Assembly: GCF_009766065.1 (NCBI RefSeq)
Contig: NZ_LMUE01000002.1
Coordinates: 1,586,861-1,650,860, forward strand
From: Dyella sp. S184
Lineage (GTDB): Bacteria > Pseudomonadota > Gammaproteobacteria > Xanthomonadales > Rhodanobacteraceae
Length of the DNA stretch: 64,000 nucleotides
Reading direction: 5' to 3'
Each line of letters starts with the position of its first letter. The stretch's first letter is position 1. This document shows positions 18,254-27,258 of this stretch, one piece after another. The notes under the pieces are model-generated. The model was given only the letters and a program-made list of their open reading frames with translations, was not told the DNA's origin and did not search any database. Position numbers and translations under genes: made by a program.

Positions 18254-19174
18254 TCAGTGCTCCGATCGTGCGGGTATGCGCGCAGCGCCAGGGGCGTTTG
18301 CAGAGGTGGCCAACGTCGATTCCGGACGTTTCGTGGCGTGGTCGATGGCGTGGTCGAACAGATCGCCTGAAACCGGGAAGTAGTACGTGACCTCGCCGAC
18401 CTTGTGATCTGCCACTAAACGGTCATAGGCCGTTGCATCCAGTTGTGTCGCCGCCGACTTCGTCCGCGCGACCCACGCTTCGAAGCCTGCCGCGTCGGTC
18501 GCAAGCACTTGGAAATGCATATCAGAGAATCCATCGCCGCTGAACTGCGCGGACAGGCCACGGTAGTTGCCCGCCTCGTTCGCCTGCAGTTGCAACTGTG
18601 TCTGCATACCTGGCATGGCGTAGACCTGACCGCCCAATGAGGGGATGAAGAACGAATTCATCACGGTCGCCGATGTCAGCTTGAAGGAGACCGGCGTGTT
18701 TATCGGTACGGCCAACTCATTGACACTGGCAACACCTTGCTCCGGATAGATGAACAGCCAGCGCCAGTCCAATGCGACGACTTGGACGACAAGCGGCTTT
18801 TGCTTTGATGCCAGTGGCCGATACGGGTCGAGCTGGTGTGCACCGACCCAAGCCAAGCTTCCGAGAAACAGGATGACCAGCATGGGGATCATCCAAATTG
18901 AAAACTCGATGGCTCCGGAGTATTCCCATTGCGGCCGATATTTCGCCCTTGCATTGGATGCGCGGAACCACCAGGCGAACCAAAGCGTAAGAATGATGAT
19001 GGGTGTAATTACCATCAGCATCGGAATGAGCGCTTCCAGCAGAAGCTGTTTCTCTTGCGCCCCAACAGGTCCCTTAGGGAGAAGTACACCCTCAGTGCAG
19101 GCGCCCAAAGACGCACAGACCGCCACAGTTGTCAAACGAACCAAAGACGACGAGATCGTATTTCTAAGCATCAT
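18254..19174 (-). CDS. cyoA: Cytochrome o ubiquinol oxidase subunit II
   Basis: I choose ATG 19174 (ATG 19171 is equally possible), preceded by GGAGA at good distance; the longer open frame upstream is not conserved. The 306-residue product has a lipoprotein signal ending in the lipobox LGAC (Cys26), two transmembrane helices ([22 protein letters not shown] and [19 protein letters not shown]), and a periplasmic cupredoxin-like domain with [19 protein letters not shown] and [17 protein letters not shown]. The CuA ligands are absent, as expected for a quinol rather than cytochrome c oxidase. It is the first gene of cyoABCD. Confidence 0.94.
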   Translation of the reverse strand: MMLRNTISSSLVRLTTVAVCASLGACTEGVLLPKGPVGAQEKQLLLEALIPMLMVITPIIILTLWFAWWFRASNARAKYRPQWEYSGAIEFSIWMIPMLVILFLGSLAWVGAHQLDPYRPLASKQKPLVVQVVALDWRWLFIYPEQGVASVNELAVPINTPVSFKLTSATVMNSFFIPSLGGQVYAMPGMQTQLQLQANEAGNYRGLSAQFSGDGFSDMHFQVLATDAAGFEAWVARTKSAATQLDATAYDRLVADHKVGEVTYYFPVSGDLFDHAIDHATKRPESTLATSANAPGAARIPARSEH

Positions 19175-19390
19175 GATTGGTCTCCGCGATCGGCGGCCCG
19201 ATGGGTGGCCACAATTCGTCCACTGCGTGACATAACGATGCAGAGACGTTAGGTCGCAACTACCAGCGCGGTCTTGGACAAAACTGCCCCATAAGGAACA
19301 GATGAGACCTGTCATCGTGATCGATGCAAATAAAGTCGCGCACACCCTGGCTCAAAAGTGTCGAATTGCTCAACAGAGTCGTAGACCAAA

Positions 19391-19440
19391 CAAGTCGCGT
19401 GGTTTTCGTACATATCCGGTCAATCGCGTACAAGCCTATC
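19391..19440 (+). promoter_or_regulatory. poxB upstream motif shared with the FAH operon
   Basis: This is the second copy of the motif at 371-420 (33 of 45 bases identical), about 170 bases before the poxB start and about 215 bases before cyoA on the other strand. It sits in the 432-base divergent region 19175-19606, where I see no gene. A shared regulator for the two quinone-linked dehydrogenase loci is a plausible inference. Confidence 0.4.
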
Positions 19441-19606
19441 GTGCGACGTTGGCGCTAACGTCGTCTTCGGCTAGAGCTTGGTTCTTTCTAGAAAGAACAG
19501 CACGGACATCAGCCGATTCGGGCCTTCCGACTATCTACGGATTCGTTCGATTCGCTTGATTGGCACCCAGGTGTGCGTCGACTTTCATTGTAAGGAGATT
19601 GCAGGT

Positions 19607-21328
19607 ATGGCTATGACGTCTGCCGAATACATTGCCCGCGTACTCGAGCTAGCGGGCATCAAACACGTTTACGGCGTCGTTGGAGATTCGCTCAACGGCT
19701 TGACAGATGCTTTCCGCAAGTCCGGCGCCATCGAATGGATCCACACGCGTCACGAAGAAAGCGCTGCGTTCGCCGCCGGTGCAGAAGCGCATTTGACGGG
19801 TCAACTGGCTATTTGCGCTGGCAGTTGTGGTCCGGGCAATCTTCACCTCATCAACGGTCTTTTCGACTGCCATCGCAGCGGTGTTCCCGTTCTCGCTATC
19901 GCGGCGCACATCCCAAGTAGCGAAATCGGTATCGATTACTTTCAGTCGACGCACCCGGAATCACTCTTTAAGGAATGCAGCCATTACGTGGAGTTGGTGT
20001 CGAATCCAAGCCAGCTCCCACAGATTCTTGGGCGTGCCATTCGCGCTGCTGTCGCTCGACGCGGCGTGGCAGTTATCGTCATACCTGGCGACATCGCACT
20101 CAAGGACGCGGTAGCCGAGCCGCCACGCTGGGTGATGCCGACCAAGCCGATCGTTCACCCCTCATTGAAGGATCTCAAACGACTGGCAAACCTGCTGAGG
20201 GATGCGACACGCGTCACCATTTTCTGTGGTGCAGGTTGTGCCGGAGCGCACGACGAAGTGATCGAGCTCGCCAAGCGCCTGAAAGCGCCGATCGTTCATA
20301 CCTTGCGCGGCAAGGAATTTATTGAGTATGACAATCCCTACGATGTCGGCATGACTGGGCTCGTAGGCTTCTCGTCGGGTTATGCCGCCATGAAGGACTG
20401 CGACACACTGTTGTTGCTAGGCACCGATTTTCCATACCGCCAGTTCTTTCCAACACACGCCAAGATCGCGCAAATCGATATACGCCCCGAAGCGCTGGGA
20501 AATCGCTGCTCACTTGAGCTTGGCCTCATTGGCGACGTGAGGGAAACACTTCAGAGCCTGCTTCCTTCGATTCCCGAGAAGGTCGACTCCAGCCATTTGG
20601 ATGCGTCTCTCGCTCACTATAAAGAGGCGCGGAAAGGGCTTGATAAGCTGGCCGAACCCAAGGAAGGCAGCAAGTTAATCCATCCGCAATACGTAACCCA
20701 ACTCGTCAGCGAGTTAGCTGCTGAGGATGCGATCTTTACATGCGACGTCGGTACCCCCGTTCTTTGGACGGCGCGCTACCTCAAAGTCAACGGTAAGCGC
20801 CGTATCGTCGGCTCATTCAACCACGGCTCCATGGCGAACGCGATGCTGCACGCAATAGGCGCGCAGGTCGCCTTCCCCCAACGCCAAGTGATCTCAATGT
20901 CTGGCGACGGCGGCTTCTCCATGATGATGGGCGACTTCCTTTCGCTCGTACAACTTAAGCTTCCGGTCAAGATCATCCTGCTCAATAATGGAACCTTGGG
21001 CTTCGTTGAGATGGAGATGAAGGCCAACGGTTTTGTGGATACCGGCTGCGACCTAGTCAATCCCAATTTCGCAGACATGGCGAATGCCGTGGGTGTCAGG
21101 GGCATTCGCGTTGAAGATCCAAAATACCTTCGCTCGGCGCTTGTTGAAGCGTTCAACCACGACGGCCCCGTGCTAGTGGACGTTGTTAGCGCGCGCCAGG
21201 AATTGGCAATGCCGCCAACGACAACGTTCGATGAAGCCTACAAATTCGGTCTCTTCATGATCAAGGCGGTTCTCGATGGCCGAGGAAGCCAGTTGGTCGA
21301 CTTGGCGAAAGTGAACCTACTTCGCTAA
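19607..21328 (+). CDS. poxB: Ubiquinone-dependent pyruvate dehydrogenase (pyruvate oxidase)
   Basis: A 573-residue TPP enzyme, almost the same length as E. coli PoxB (572). ATG 19607 follows AAGGAG at 19592-19597; the upstream open frame is not conserved. The activating Glu lies in [17 protein letters not shown], and [18 protein letters not shown] follows, as in PoxB. The FAD-binding middle domain contains [11 protein letters not shown] and [12 protein letters not shown]. The TPP/Mg site is [14 protein letters not shown] through ILLNN. The enzyme oxidises pyruvate to acetate and CO2 and gives electrons to ubiquinone at the membrane. It is divergent from cyoABCD, whose product reoxidises the quinol. 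Confidence 0.93.
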   Translation: MAMTSAEYIARVLELAGIKHVYGVVGDSLNGLTDAFRKSGAIEWIHTRHEESAAFAAGAEAHLTGQLAICAGSCGPGNLHLINGLFDCHRSGVPVLAIAAHIPSSEIGIDYFQSTHPESLFKECSHYVELVSNPSQLPQILGRAIRAAVARRGVAVIVIPGDIALKDAVAEPPRWVMPTKPIVHPSLKDLKRLANLLRDATRVTIFCGAGCAGAHDEVIELAKRLKAPIVHTLRGKEFIEYDNPYDVGMTGLVGFSSGYAAMKDCDTLLLLGTDFPYRQFFPTHAKIAQIDIRPEALGNRCSLELGLIGDVRETLQSLLPSIPEKVDSSHLDASLAHYKEARKGLDKLAEPKEGSKLIHPQYVTQLVSELAAEDAIFTCDVGTPVLWTARYLKVNGKRRIVGSFNHGSMANAMLHAIGAQVAFPQRQVISMSGDGGFSMMMGDFLSLVQLKLPVKIILLNNGTLGFVEMEMKANGFVDTGCDLVNPNFADMANAVGVRGIRVEDPKYLRSALVEAFNHDGPVLVDVVSARQELAMPPTTTFDEAYKFGLFMIKAVLDGRGSQLVDLAKVNLLR

Positions 21329-21350
21329 TCAGGAGAATCGCATCACGCGC

Positions 21351-21581
21351 TTGCACCGCGGGGTCATTACTCCCGCTCAGTTCACAATGCCACCTTTCGC
21401 GGACCCCCTCTCGGATCGCGATATTGCGGACATTCCGAGCTTCGTCAGGACCGGTTGGGGAGTTCAACAAACGACAGTGGACGCCGGACAAGTCGCGCAT
21501 CTTCGAAAAGTACTTGCTCCGCGACAGGCTGCCAAATCCACCTATGACTCTCGTGCAAATGACGCTGACACCAGGAAATAA
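21351..21581 (+). pseudogene. Cytochrome c C-terminal remnant
   Basis: The frame reads FTMPPFADPLSDRDIADIPS followed by FVRTGWG and a VDAGQVAHLRKVL tail. This matches the C-terminal end of the c-type cytochrome subunits of membrane alcohol/gluconate dehydrogenases (Met haem ligand, LSD.dIA...sfVR.gWGN, and the linker after it). The CxxCH part is missing, so only the last 70 residues or so remain. It lies between poxB and ytcA with no ribosome-binding site of its own. Confidence 0.6.
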
Positions 21582-21587
21582 CGCACC

Positions 21588-21896
21588 ATGAATTCACGTC
21601 GATGCTCGAAGCCACTGGTTTCATTACCGCAAGCAAGAGCCTGGTGGCGTGCCGCGCTAGCCCTGACCTCGGTCGCCGCGTTGGCTGCGTGTAGCGCGTC
21701 CCCTTCTCGGAATATTTTGGGATCTTATTTTCCGACCTGGATGATTTGCGCATTGCTTGGACTGGCCGGCGTAGTGGTTCTGCGCGCCGTGTTTGGAAAA
21801 ACTGGCATCGACGCGGGGCTACCGATTCCGGTGGTCGTCTACTTGTGCACGTGGGTGGCCGTCACCCTGGCGATCTGGCTGCTATGGCTGGGATGA
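21588..21896 (+). CDS. ytcA: YtcA-family small lipoprotein/membrane protein
   Basis: A 102-residue protein with a lipoprotein-like signal (LTSVAALAACSASPSRNILG, lipobox LAAC) followed by two hydrophobic segments (WMICALLGLAGVVVLRAVFG and VVVYLCTWVAVTLAIWLLWL). This architecture, the SPSRN-LGSYFP motif and its place directly before mdtN-mdtO-mdtP identify the YtcA family. Its role in the efflux pump is not established. The next gene starts 14 bases downstream, so the four genes form one operon. Confidence 0.8.
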   Translation: MNSRRCSKPLVSLPQARAWWRAALALTSVAALAACSASPSRNILGSYFPTWMICALLGLAGVVVLRAVFGKTGIDAGLPIPVVVYLCTWVAVTLAIWLLWLG

Positions 21897-21910
21897 AGGA
21901 GACACCACGC

Positions 21911-22924
21911 ATGTCCGAAAAGACAACTCTGGGTCGAATCATCGCATTTGTTGCGATTGCCAGCGCAGTAGTGATGCTGATCACGACGATGATTGTCCTG
22001 GACCAGCGCCCTCGCACACATGACGCCTACGTGTTTGCCTACAGCGCAGGCATTACGCCGGAGGTAAGCGGACGCATCGTCGAGTCCGACATCAAGAACG
22101 ACCAGTTTGTCCACCAGGGTGACGTACTGCTTCGCATCGATTCCGAGCCGTTCGAGATGAAGCTTCGACAGGCGAACGCGCAGGTCGCGGCCCTAGAGGC
22201 CGAAATAGACCTGACGGGCCGTCAGGTAACAGCACAGGGCTCGGGTGCACAGGCAGCCGCTCGCGAAGTCGATCGCGCGCGCCAGCAACTTGCGCTGGCG
22301 CACAACACGGTCGAGCGCATGGCGCCTCTGTTGGCGAAAGGCTTCGTGACAGCACAGCAAATGGACGAAGCGCGTACGAACGAGCGCACGGCCAACGCAC
22401 AGTTGGCGGCAACGATTCAACAGGCCTCGCAAGCCCAGGAAGCCATCGGCGACGTGGAGAGCCTCAAGGCGCAGCTGCTCGGAGCCCAAGCAGCCCGGGA
22501 CCTGGCCGCGCGTGACGTCCGTGAGACGGTGATTCGGGCGCCGGTCGATGGCCGAATCGCCGGATTCAATTTGTCGATCGGCTCGTTCGCTGTCGAGGGC
22601 CATCCGCTTTTCACGCTGATCGACAACAACCATTGGTATGCGATCGCCAATTTCCGTGAAACGGATCTGCATCACCTTAAGGTGGGCGATCGTGCCACGG
22701 TCTGGGTAATGGGCTACGACGAGCATCCGCTCCAAGGTGCGGTAGAAAGCCTTGGCCCCGGCGTACAACCGGAGGGACAGGCTGGCCCTGGATTGCCCGA
22801 GGTCGATCGAAACCTCAACTGGGTCGTCGTTGCGCAGCGCTTCCCGGTATGGGTGCGCCTGGATCAGGCCGATACAAGCTTCTTGCGCATCGGCGCCACC
22901 GCTTCGGTCAAGGTGGCGAAATGA
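21911..22924 (+). CDS. mdtN: HlyD-family efflux periplasmic adaptor MdtN-like
   Basis: A 337-residue membrane fusion protein. One N-terminal transmembrane helix (IIAFVAIASAVVMLITTMIVL) is followed by the biotinyl-lipoyl half-motif (ITPEVSGRIVESDIKNDQFV), a long coiled-coil hairpin with the DEARTNERTANAQL turn, and the second lipoyl half plus beta-barrel (VIRAPVDGRIAGFNLSIGSF, FTLIDNNHWYAIANF). ATG 21911 is preceded by GAAGGAGA; ATG 21893 is an alternative. The stop overlaps the mdtO start. The protein bridges the inner membrane MdtO and outer membrane MdtP components. Confidence 0.9.
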   Translation: MSEKTTLGRIIAFVAIASAVVMLITTMIVLDQRPRTHDAYVFAYSAGITPEVSGRIVESDIKNDQFVHQGDVLLRIDSEPFEMKLRQANAQVAALEAEIDLTGRQVTAQGSGAQAAAREVDRARQQLALAHNTVERMAPLLAKGFVTAQQMDEARTNERTANAQLAATIQQASQAQEAIGDVESLKAQLLGAQAARDLAARDVRETVIRAPVDGRIAGFNLSIGSFAVEGHPLFTLIDNNHWYAIANFRETDLHHLKVGDRATVWVMGYDEHPLQGAVESLGPGVQPEGQAGPGLPEVDRNLNWVVVAQRFPVWVRLDQADTSFLRIGATASVKVAK

Positions 22925-24855
22925 CTGTCATAAGCGACAGCGCCTCCCCAGCACGACTCCAAACTCTACTGCACCGTGAGCTACAGCTTGATGCAGCGCG
23001 GATTCGCTCCATCGCGCGCATCGCGACGGGCACGGCCATCGCGGTTACGGTCGCGATGGTATTTCAGATACCCCTGCCCGCTTACGTTGCGTACCTGATC
23101 TTTCTTCTTAGTCAGGAAGACACGGCTTCAACGATTATCGGAGCGATCGGTGGGCTGGTGGCCGTAACGCTCGCAGTCGCGCTCTCGCTGCTGTTCTACG
23201 TGTTCGACGCGTCGGAACCCGCGCTACGGATTCCGCTGCTGGCCCTGAGCACGTTCCTGGGCATGTTCCTGTCGCGGACGAGCACGCTTGGCCCCATCGC
23301 CTTTCTCTCTGGTTTCGTCCTGGTGCTTTCGCAAACACTTGTCGATAACGCACCCAATACCGAGGCGGTTACGCACATCGTGCTGTGGCTTTGGGTCGTG
23401 GTCGCCATACCTGTCTTTACCGTCATCGTGCTCAATCTTTTGACCGGACAAAGCCCCGTTTCGCTTTCCCGTCAACGAGCCGCGGCGTTGATGGACGCCG
23501 TCGCGGACTACATCGAACTGCCGCTTTCCCAGGACCCGTCCTTGCTGCGCGAAAAGCTTGTAGCGCTTAACCAGCTAAAAGGGAAAGCCCTTTTGTGGGA
23601 CAAAAAGCTCAAGGCATTCGCGGGAGAAGATCAACGGTTGTTAGGGCTCATGCTCGAAATACTCCAGATTGCCCGGGCTTTGCCGCCGCAGCTTCCAGCG
23701 ACCTCCCGGCATGGATTGGCTTCGAGCGTTCGCCAAAGCCGGGCGCTCTTTCTCGAGCGCAGAGGAGTCGACGACGCGGCCGTTCCGATGGCTCAAGAGG
23801 GCGTGAAATCCGGCTCCGACCCTGTGTATGCAGCCCTTCGTCTGGCGCTTTGGGAATTGCGTAGGGAAGCCGGCGGGCACGCCCAGGTGGGCACTTCAAA
23901 TGCTCACGCCACCGCTGCTCGTCGGCTGTTTGTGCCGGATGCCATTCACAACCCGGCATACGTACGCTACGCGCTCAAAGTGACTTTCGCCGTTTTGGCC
24001 GCCTACGCCACCTACTCGCTGCTGGATTGGCCAGGCATCAGTACCGCGGTCACGACATGCTTCTTCGTTTCTCTGACCACCTTTGGCGAAAGCGCGCATA
24101 AGCTGACGCTACGAATTTCGGGTGCTGTCTTGGGAGGTATCCTCGGCGCCCTGTGCCTGGTCTTCGTCATTCCGTTGCTGACGGATATCGGTCAACTATG
24201 CCTGCTTGTCGCTACCGTCTCCGCACTTTGCGCATGCATCTCCACGAGCAGCGAAAACATTTCTTACGCCGGCATGCAAATGGCGTTTGCGTTTTTTTTG
24301 GGGGTTTTGCAAGGGTACGCACCAGCCAGCGACCTAACGGTCTTGAGGGATCGTGTCGTGGGTATCGTGATCGGAAACATCTGGATCAGTGTCTTTTTTA
24401 CGAGTCTTTGGCCCGTCAGCGCGCTTCAGCAGGCTCGCAACCTTTGGCTTTCGTCACTGGAGAAACTAAGCGCAATCCTTGTCGCGCCGACGGCACAAGC
24501 TGCCGCAGACCTGCGGCTCGAGGTCAACACCAAGGTCCAACAAGCAGCCTTGTTGAAGTCGCGCTCGGTATTCGAAGGATCATGGGTTCAGCGCCGTCGA
24601 CCGGCTCATACCGCCGAACTCGAAGCATCTGCGATGGAGCGATTGGTCTATTCGACCTTTGTCCTTCGGCGCCTGCAGTCTTCGGCTCCCTCTCCAGCCG
24701 CCGTCGATCTTTGCATGTCGCAGCGCTTGCTCGCGCTTTCCAAAGGACCTGCCCCCGATTCCCTACTTCTTGACGTGCCGGATCCGACGTCACTTGCCGG
24801 TCGTGCGCGTTTGCGCCTGAACGAAGAGATCGATCATGCATCGCGCCTGCTATAG
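22921..24855 (+). CDS. mdtO: FUSC-family efflux transporter MdtO-like
   Basis: A 644-residue inner membrane protein of the FUSC/aromatic acid exporter family. Two blocks of about five to six hydrophobic helices (residues 35-180 and 345-500) flank a cytoplasmic domain, and a second cytoplasmic domain ends the protein. Typical stretches include YVAYLIFLLSQEDTASTIIG and ATYSLLDWPGISTAVTTCFF. With MdtN and MdtP it forms a tripartite pump known in E. coli for sulfa drugs, acriflavine or puromycin-like compounds. Its substrate here is not known. Its start overlaps mdtN by four bases. Confidence 0.9.
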   Translation: MTVISDSASPARLQTLLHRELQLDAARIRSIARIATGTAIAVTVAMVFQIPLPAYVAYLIFLLSQEDTASTIIGAIGGLVAVTLAVALSLLFYVFDASEPALRIPLLALSTFLGMFLSRTSTLGPIAFLSGFVLVLSQTLVDNAPNTEAVTHIVLWLWVVVAIPVFTVIVLNLLTGQSPVSLSRQRAAALMDAVADYIELPLSQDPSLLREKLVALNQLKGKALLWDKKLKAFAGEDQRLLGLMLEILQIARALPPQLPATSRHGLASSVRQSRALFLERRGVDDAAVPMAQEGVKSGSDPVYAALRLALWELRREAGGHAQVGTSNAHATAARRLFVPDAIHNPAYVRYALKVTFAVLAAYATYSLLDWPGISTAVTTCFFVSLTTFGESAHKLTLRISGAVLGGILGALCLVFVIPLLTDIGQLCLLVATVSALCACISTSSENISYAGMQMAFAFFLGVLQGYAPASDLTVLRDRVVGIVIGNIWISVFFTSLWPVSALQQARNLWLSSLEKLSAILVAPTAQAAADLRLEVNTKVQQAALLKSRSVFEGSWVQRRRPAHTAELEASAMERLVYSTFVLRRLQSSAPSPAAVDLCMSQRLLALSKGPAPDSLLLDVPDPTSLAGRARLRLNEEIDHASRLL

Positions 24856-26263
24856 ATCGTCACTCCTTGTCGGCTGTGGCGTCACCATCGCGCTTTGGGC
24901 TCACTCCACGCCTGCATTCGCGAACGACGCACCCGTTTCGTGGGCACAGGCGTCGACAACCACCGCCGCGCCGGCGGCAGCGAATACACCCACGGTCGAA
25001 AACCGGGCCTATTCTTTGGCGGAACTGGTGAAATTGGCGTTGTCGATCAACCCGCAAACACGCGAAGTTGAAGAACAGGCGTACCAGGCGAATCTGGCGA
25101 CGCGATTGGCCAAGAGCCAATACGCGCCGCAGGTCAGCCTCAAGGCACTGGGTGGTATCCAACGCACGCCGCTAGCCATTCCACCGACCGTCTCGGCGAA
25201 AGGTTATTTCGTTTCGTCGACGCGTGAGGTTTTTCCAACCCTCGAAATGAAGTGGCTCCTGTTCGATTTCGGGCGGCGCAAAGGCGAAGTCGAAGAGGCC
25301 CGACACAACGCCGATGCCGCGCAGTCGGCGGTCTTGGGGACACAGGAAAAGCTGATCTACGAAGTGTCGGAAGCCTACTTCGAGACCGTCTCTGCGCAAG
25401 GGCGCATTCGTGCCGCGCAGAAAGCCATCGACGCCGCCGGACTTGCCGAACAGGCCGTCCTTGACCAACGCAATCATGGACGCGCTACCGTGGTCCAGGT
25501 AGCCGAAGCTCAGCGCCAGACCGCTGCCATGCATTTGGCGCTCACCAAAGCTTCCGGTGCCGCCGATACCGCGTTTGCAGGCCTGGTCGCGACCGTCGGT
25601 TTACCACCCGAAAGTCACTTTGAAATCGCCGCTCCATCGGAAGTTGCAGCAGCTGCTTCTTTGAAACCGCTGAACGCCTTGATGGATGATGCACTCGAGT
25701 CGCGACCGGACATCCTCGCTGCCAAGGACAAGGTAGCCGCATCAGAAGCCAAAGTCGACACAATGAGGGCTGCTTATCGGCCCACGATCAGTTTGGCTGC
25801 ACAGGTGTTTCAGAACGTCGGCGAAATCAGCAGCGACGGCAGCCCCTATTCGTCGATCAACCGTACCGGCAATGCCGTGTTCGTCTCGTTCGAATGGGCA
25901 TTATTCGATGGCGGCGCGCGCGCGACCAACGTGTCAGTCGCCCTTTCCGAGAAATCCGCTGCCGAAGATTCTCTGGCGGCCACCAAGGACGGTGCTTCAC
26001 AGCAAGTCGTGCAGGCCTATAACAATCTCAAAACCAGCCTCGATAACCGCGTGCAGTCGCTTGCCTACACAAGGGCCTCAGACGTCGCCTATCAAGCGAC
26101 CTTGGATTCCTATCGACGCGGTCTCAGTAGTATCACCGATCTCATGAATAACGAGGCGGTTCTCGCGCAAGCGCAGGCGGATCAGGAAGACGCAGATGCC
26201 GATGTGCAAATTGCCAAGGCCGCGCTCGATCTTGCACTCGGTCGTCATCCGGTATCGCCATAA
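24836..26263 (+). CDS. mdtP: TolC-family outer membrane channel MdtP-like
   Basis: A 475-residue outer membrane factor with a signal peptide (VGCGVTIALWAHSTPAFA) and the duplicated TolC-type helical repeats. The first repeat is around SLAELVKLALSINPQTREVE and the second around MDDALESRPDILAAKDKVAA. The coding region overlaps the end of mdtO by 20 bases. It completes the ytcA-mdtNOP operon, providing the channel across the outer membrane. Confidence 0.9.
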   Translation: MHRACYRSSLLVGCGVTIALWAHSTPAFANDAPVSWAQASTTTAAPAAANTPTVENRAYSLAELVKLALSINPQTREVEEQAYQANLATRLAKSQYAPQVSLKALGGIQRTPLAIPPTVSAKGYFVSSTREVFPTLEMKWLLFDFGRRKGEVEEARHNADAAQSAVLGTQEKLIYEVSEAYFETVSAQGRIRAAQKAIDAAGLAEQAVLDQRNHGRATVVQVAEAQRQTAAMHLALTKASGAADTAFAGLVATVGLPPESHFEIAAPSEVAAAASLKPLNALMDDALESRPDILAAKDKVAASEAKVDTMRAAYRPTISLAAQVFQNVGEISSDGSPYSSINRTGNAVFVSFEWALFDGGARATNVSVALSEKSAAEDSLAATKDGASQQVVQAYNNLKTSLDNRVQSLAYTRASDVAYQATLDSYRRGLSSITDLMNNEAVLAQAQADQEDADADVQIAKAALDLALGRHPVSP

Positions 26264-26308
26264 CGCCTGCCATCCATCTCTTGCATCACCCAAGCAGTGG
26301 AGTCCGCC

Positions 26309-26563
26309 ATGAGCAAGAAAGTCGCCGAAATCATCGTGGAAGTCCTCGAACAAACGGGTGTCAAACGCTGCTATGGCATCGTCGGCGATACCCTTAGTCT
26401 GATCGCCGAACATCTCGACAACAGCACCATTGAATGGGTGCATGCTCGCCATGAAGAAGCAGGTGCCTTCGCCGCCGGCTGCGAGCCAGCCTTGACCGGC
26501 CAATTGACTGTCTGCGTGGGTAGCTTCGCGGCGCCCCTGCTCCGTGGGGACGCCGCAAGGTAG
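26309..26563 (+). pseudogene. Truncated second pyruvate oxidase gene
   Basis: From ATG 26309 the frame reads SKKVAEIIVEVLEQTGVKRC and continues through EWVHARHEEAGAFAAGCE to GQLTVCVGS, closely following the first 70 residues of PoxB (compare the intact copy at 19607). The protein homology stops abruptly at about 26522. The last dozen codons belong to the reverse complement of the short-chain dehydrogenase remnant next to it. The gene is thus cut by a deletion or rearrangement and cannot make an enzyme. Confidence 0.8.
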
Positions 26564-26748
26564 AGCCGAGACGTTTACCTGGTAGCGCTGACGTATTTCA
26601 TCGGGAGCGCTTTCAAGCGTCGCTAGTGTGTGCGCGCCAGCAAGACCACGTTGATACCCTCTGCAGCTAGCGCTTCGGCACATGCCCGCCCCAGTCCCTG
26701 ACTGGCACCACAAACCAAGGCGGTCTTTCCTGTGATTCCCAGATCCAC
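26524..26748 (-). pseudogene. Short-chain dehydrogenase (SDR) remnant
   Basis: From GTG 26748, with GGAGG just upstream, the minus strand encodes an SDR N-terminus: DLGITGKTALVCGASQGLGR, then ACAEALAAEG and VVLLART. It contains the Rossmann motif GASQGLG. A stop is reached soon after, but the homology continues one frame over with SAPDEIRQRYQVNVSAL. So there is at least one frameshift, and the gene is lost beyond about residue 75 where it meets the poxB fragment. Confidence 0.7.
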
Positions 26749-26830
26749 CGCGACGCCTCCAGATTGATAGGCCGCCTAGCAGTGTGACCAAGAGGAAGCC
26801 ATGGACTAACACCGTACATGGGCATCCGCT

Positions 26831-27208
26831 TTACTCTTCTCCTGCGACGTCAGGCATGACCTTCCCCATTTCCATAGCCTGACTTGGAGACACCTCTTGT
26901 ATTCCGATGACGATTTGTTCGTCAGGCGCAGCGGTTGCTGCCTGAAACATGGCCCACAACTCGGTGAGAAATTTCCTTTTGTATTCCGCCGACCTCCCCG
27001 ACCGAATGAGCACGGTAAGCGCAGCAGTAGGCGCCTCTTCGCCCGCACTAAAACCATCGCCCGGCTCAAAGTCCTGAAACACAACATGCACCCAGTTTTG
27101 CGGTACACCTGCATATTCGGAGTGAAACGATGTCAATTGTTTCGCCAAGCGATTTTTGGCGTGACCATCGAGCGTTCCTTTCTGTGTCACTAGCGTGTAG
27201 AGAGGCAT
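26831..27208 (-). CDS. cis-CaaD-like tautomerase superfamily protein
   Basis: With ATG 27208 the product is 125 residues and matures to an N-terminal Pro, the catalytic residue of the superfamily. Numbering from that Pro, His28, an Arg pair (Arg68 and Arg71 in RSGRS) and Glu112 line up with His28, Arg70, Arg73 and Glu114 of cis-3-chloroacrylic acid dehalogenase. The position of its Tyr103 is Gly101 here. Length and order match the cis-CaaD subgroup, whose members act as tautomerases, hydratases or dehalogenases. The Tyr loss argues against efficient dehalogenation. The gene starts 50 bases after the acetoacetate decarboxylase-like gene and is probably co-transcribed with it. Confidence 0.8.
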   Translation of the reverse strand: MPLYTLVTQKGTLDGHAKNRLAKQLTSFHSEYAGVPQNWVHVVFQDFEPGDGFSAGEEAPTAALTVLIRSGRSAEYKRKFLTELWAMFQAATAAPDEQIVIGIQEVSPSQAMEMGKVMPDVAGEE

Positions 27209-27258
27209 AAGTTTATCTATCCCTAATGCTTGATGGCACCAGCGCAGCGCAATAGGCG

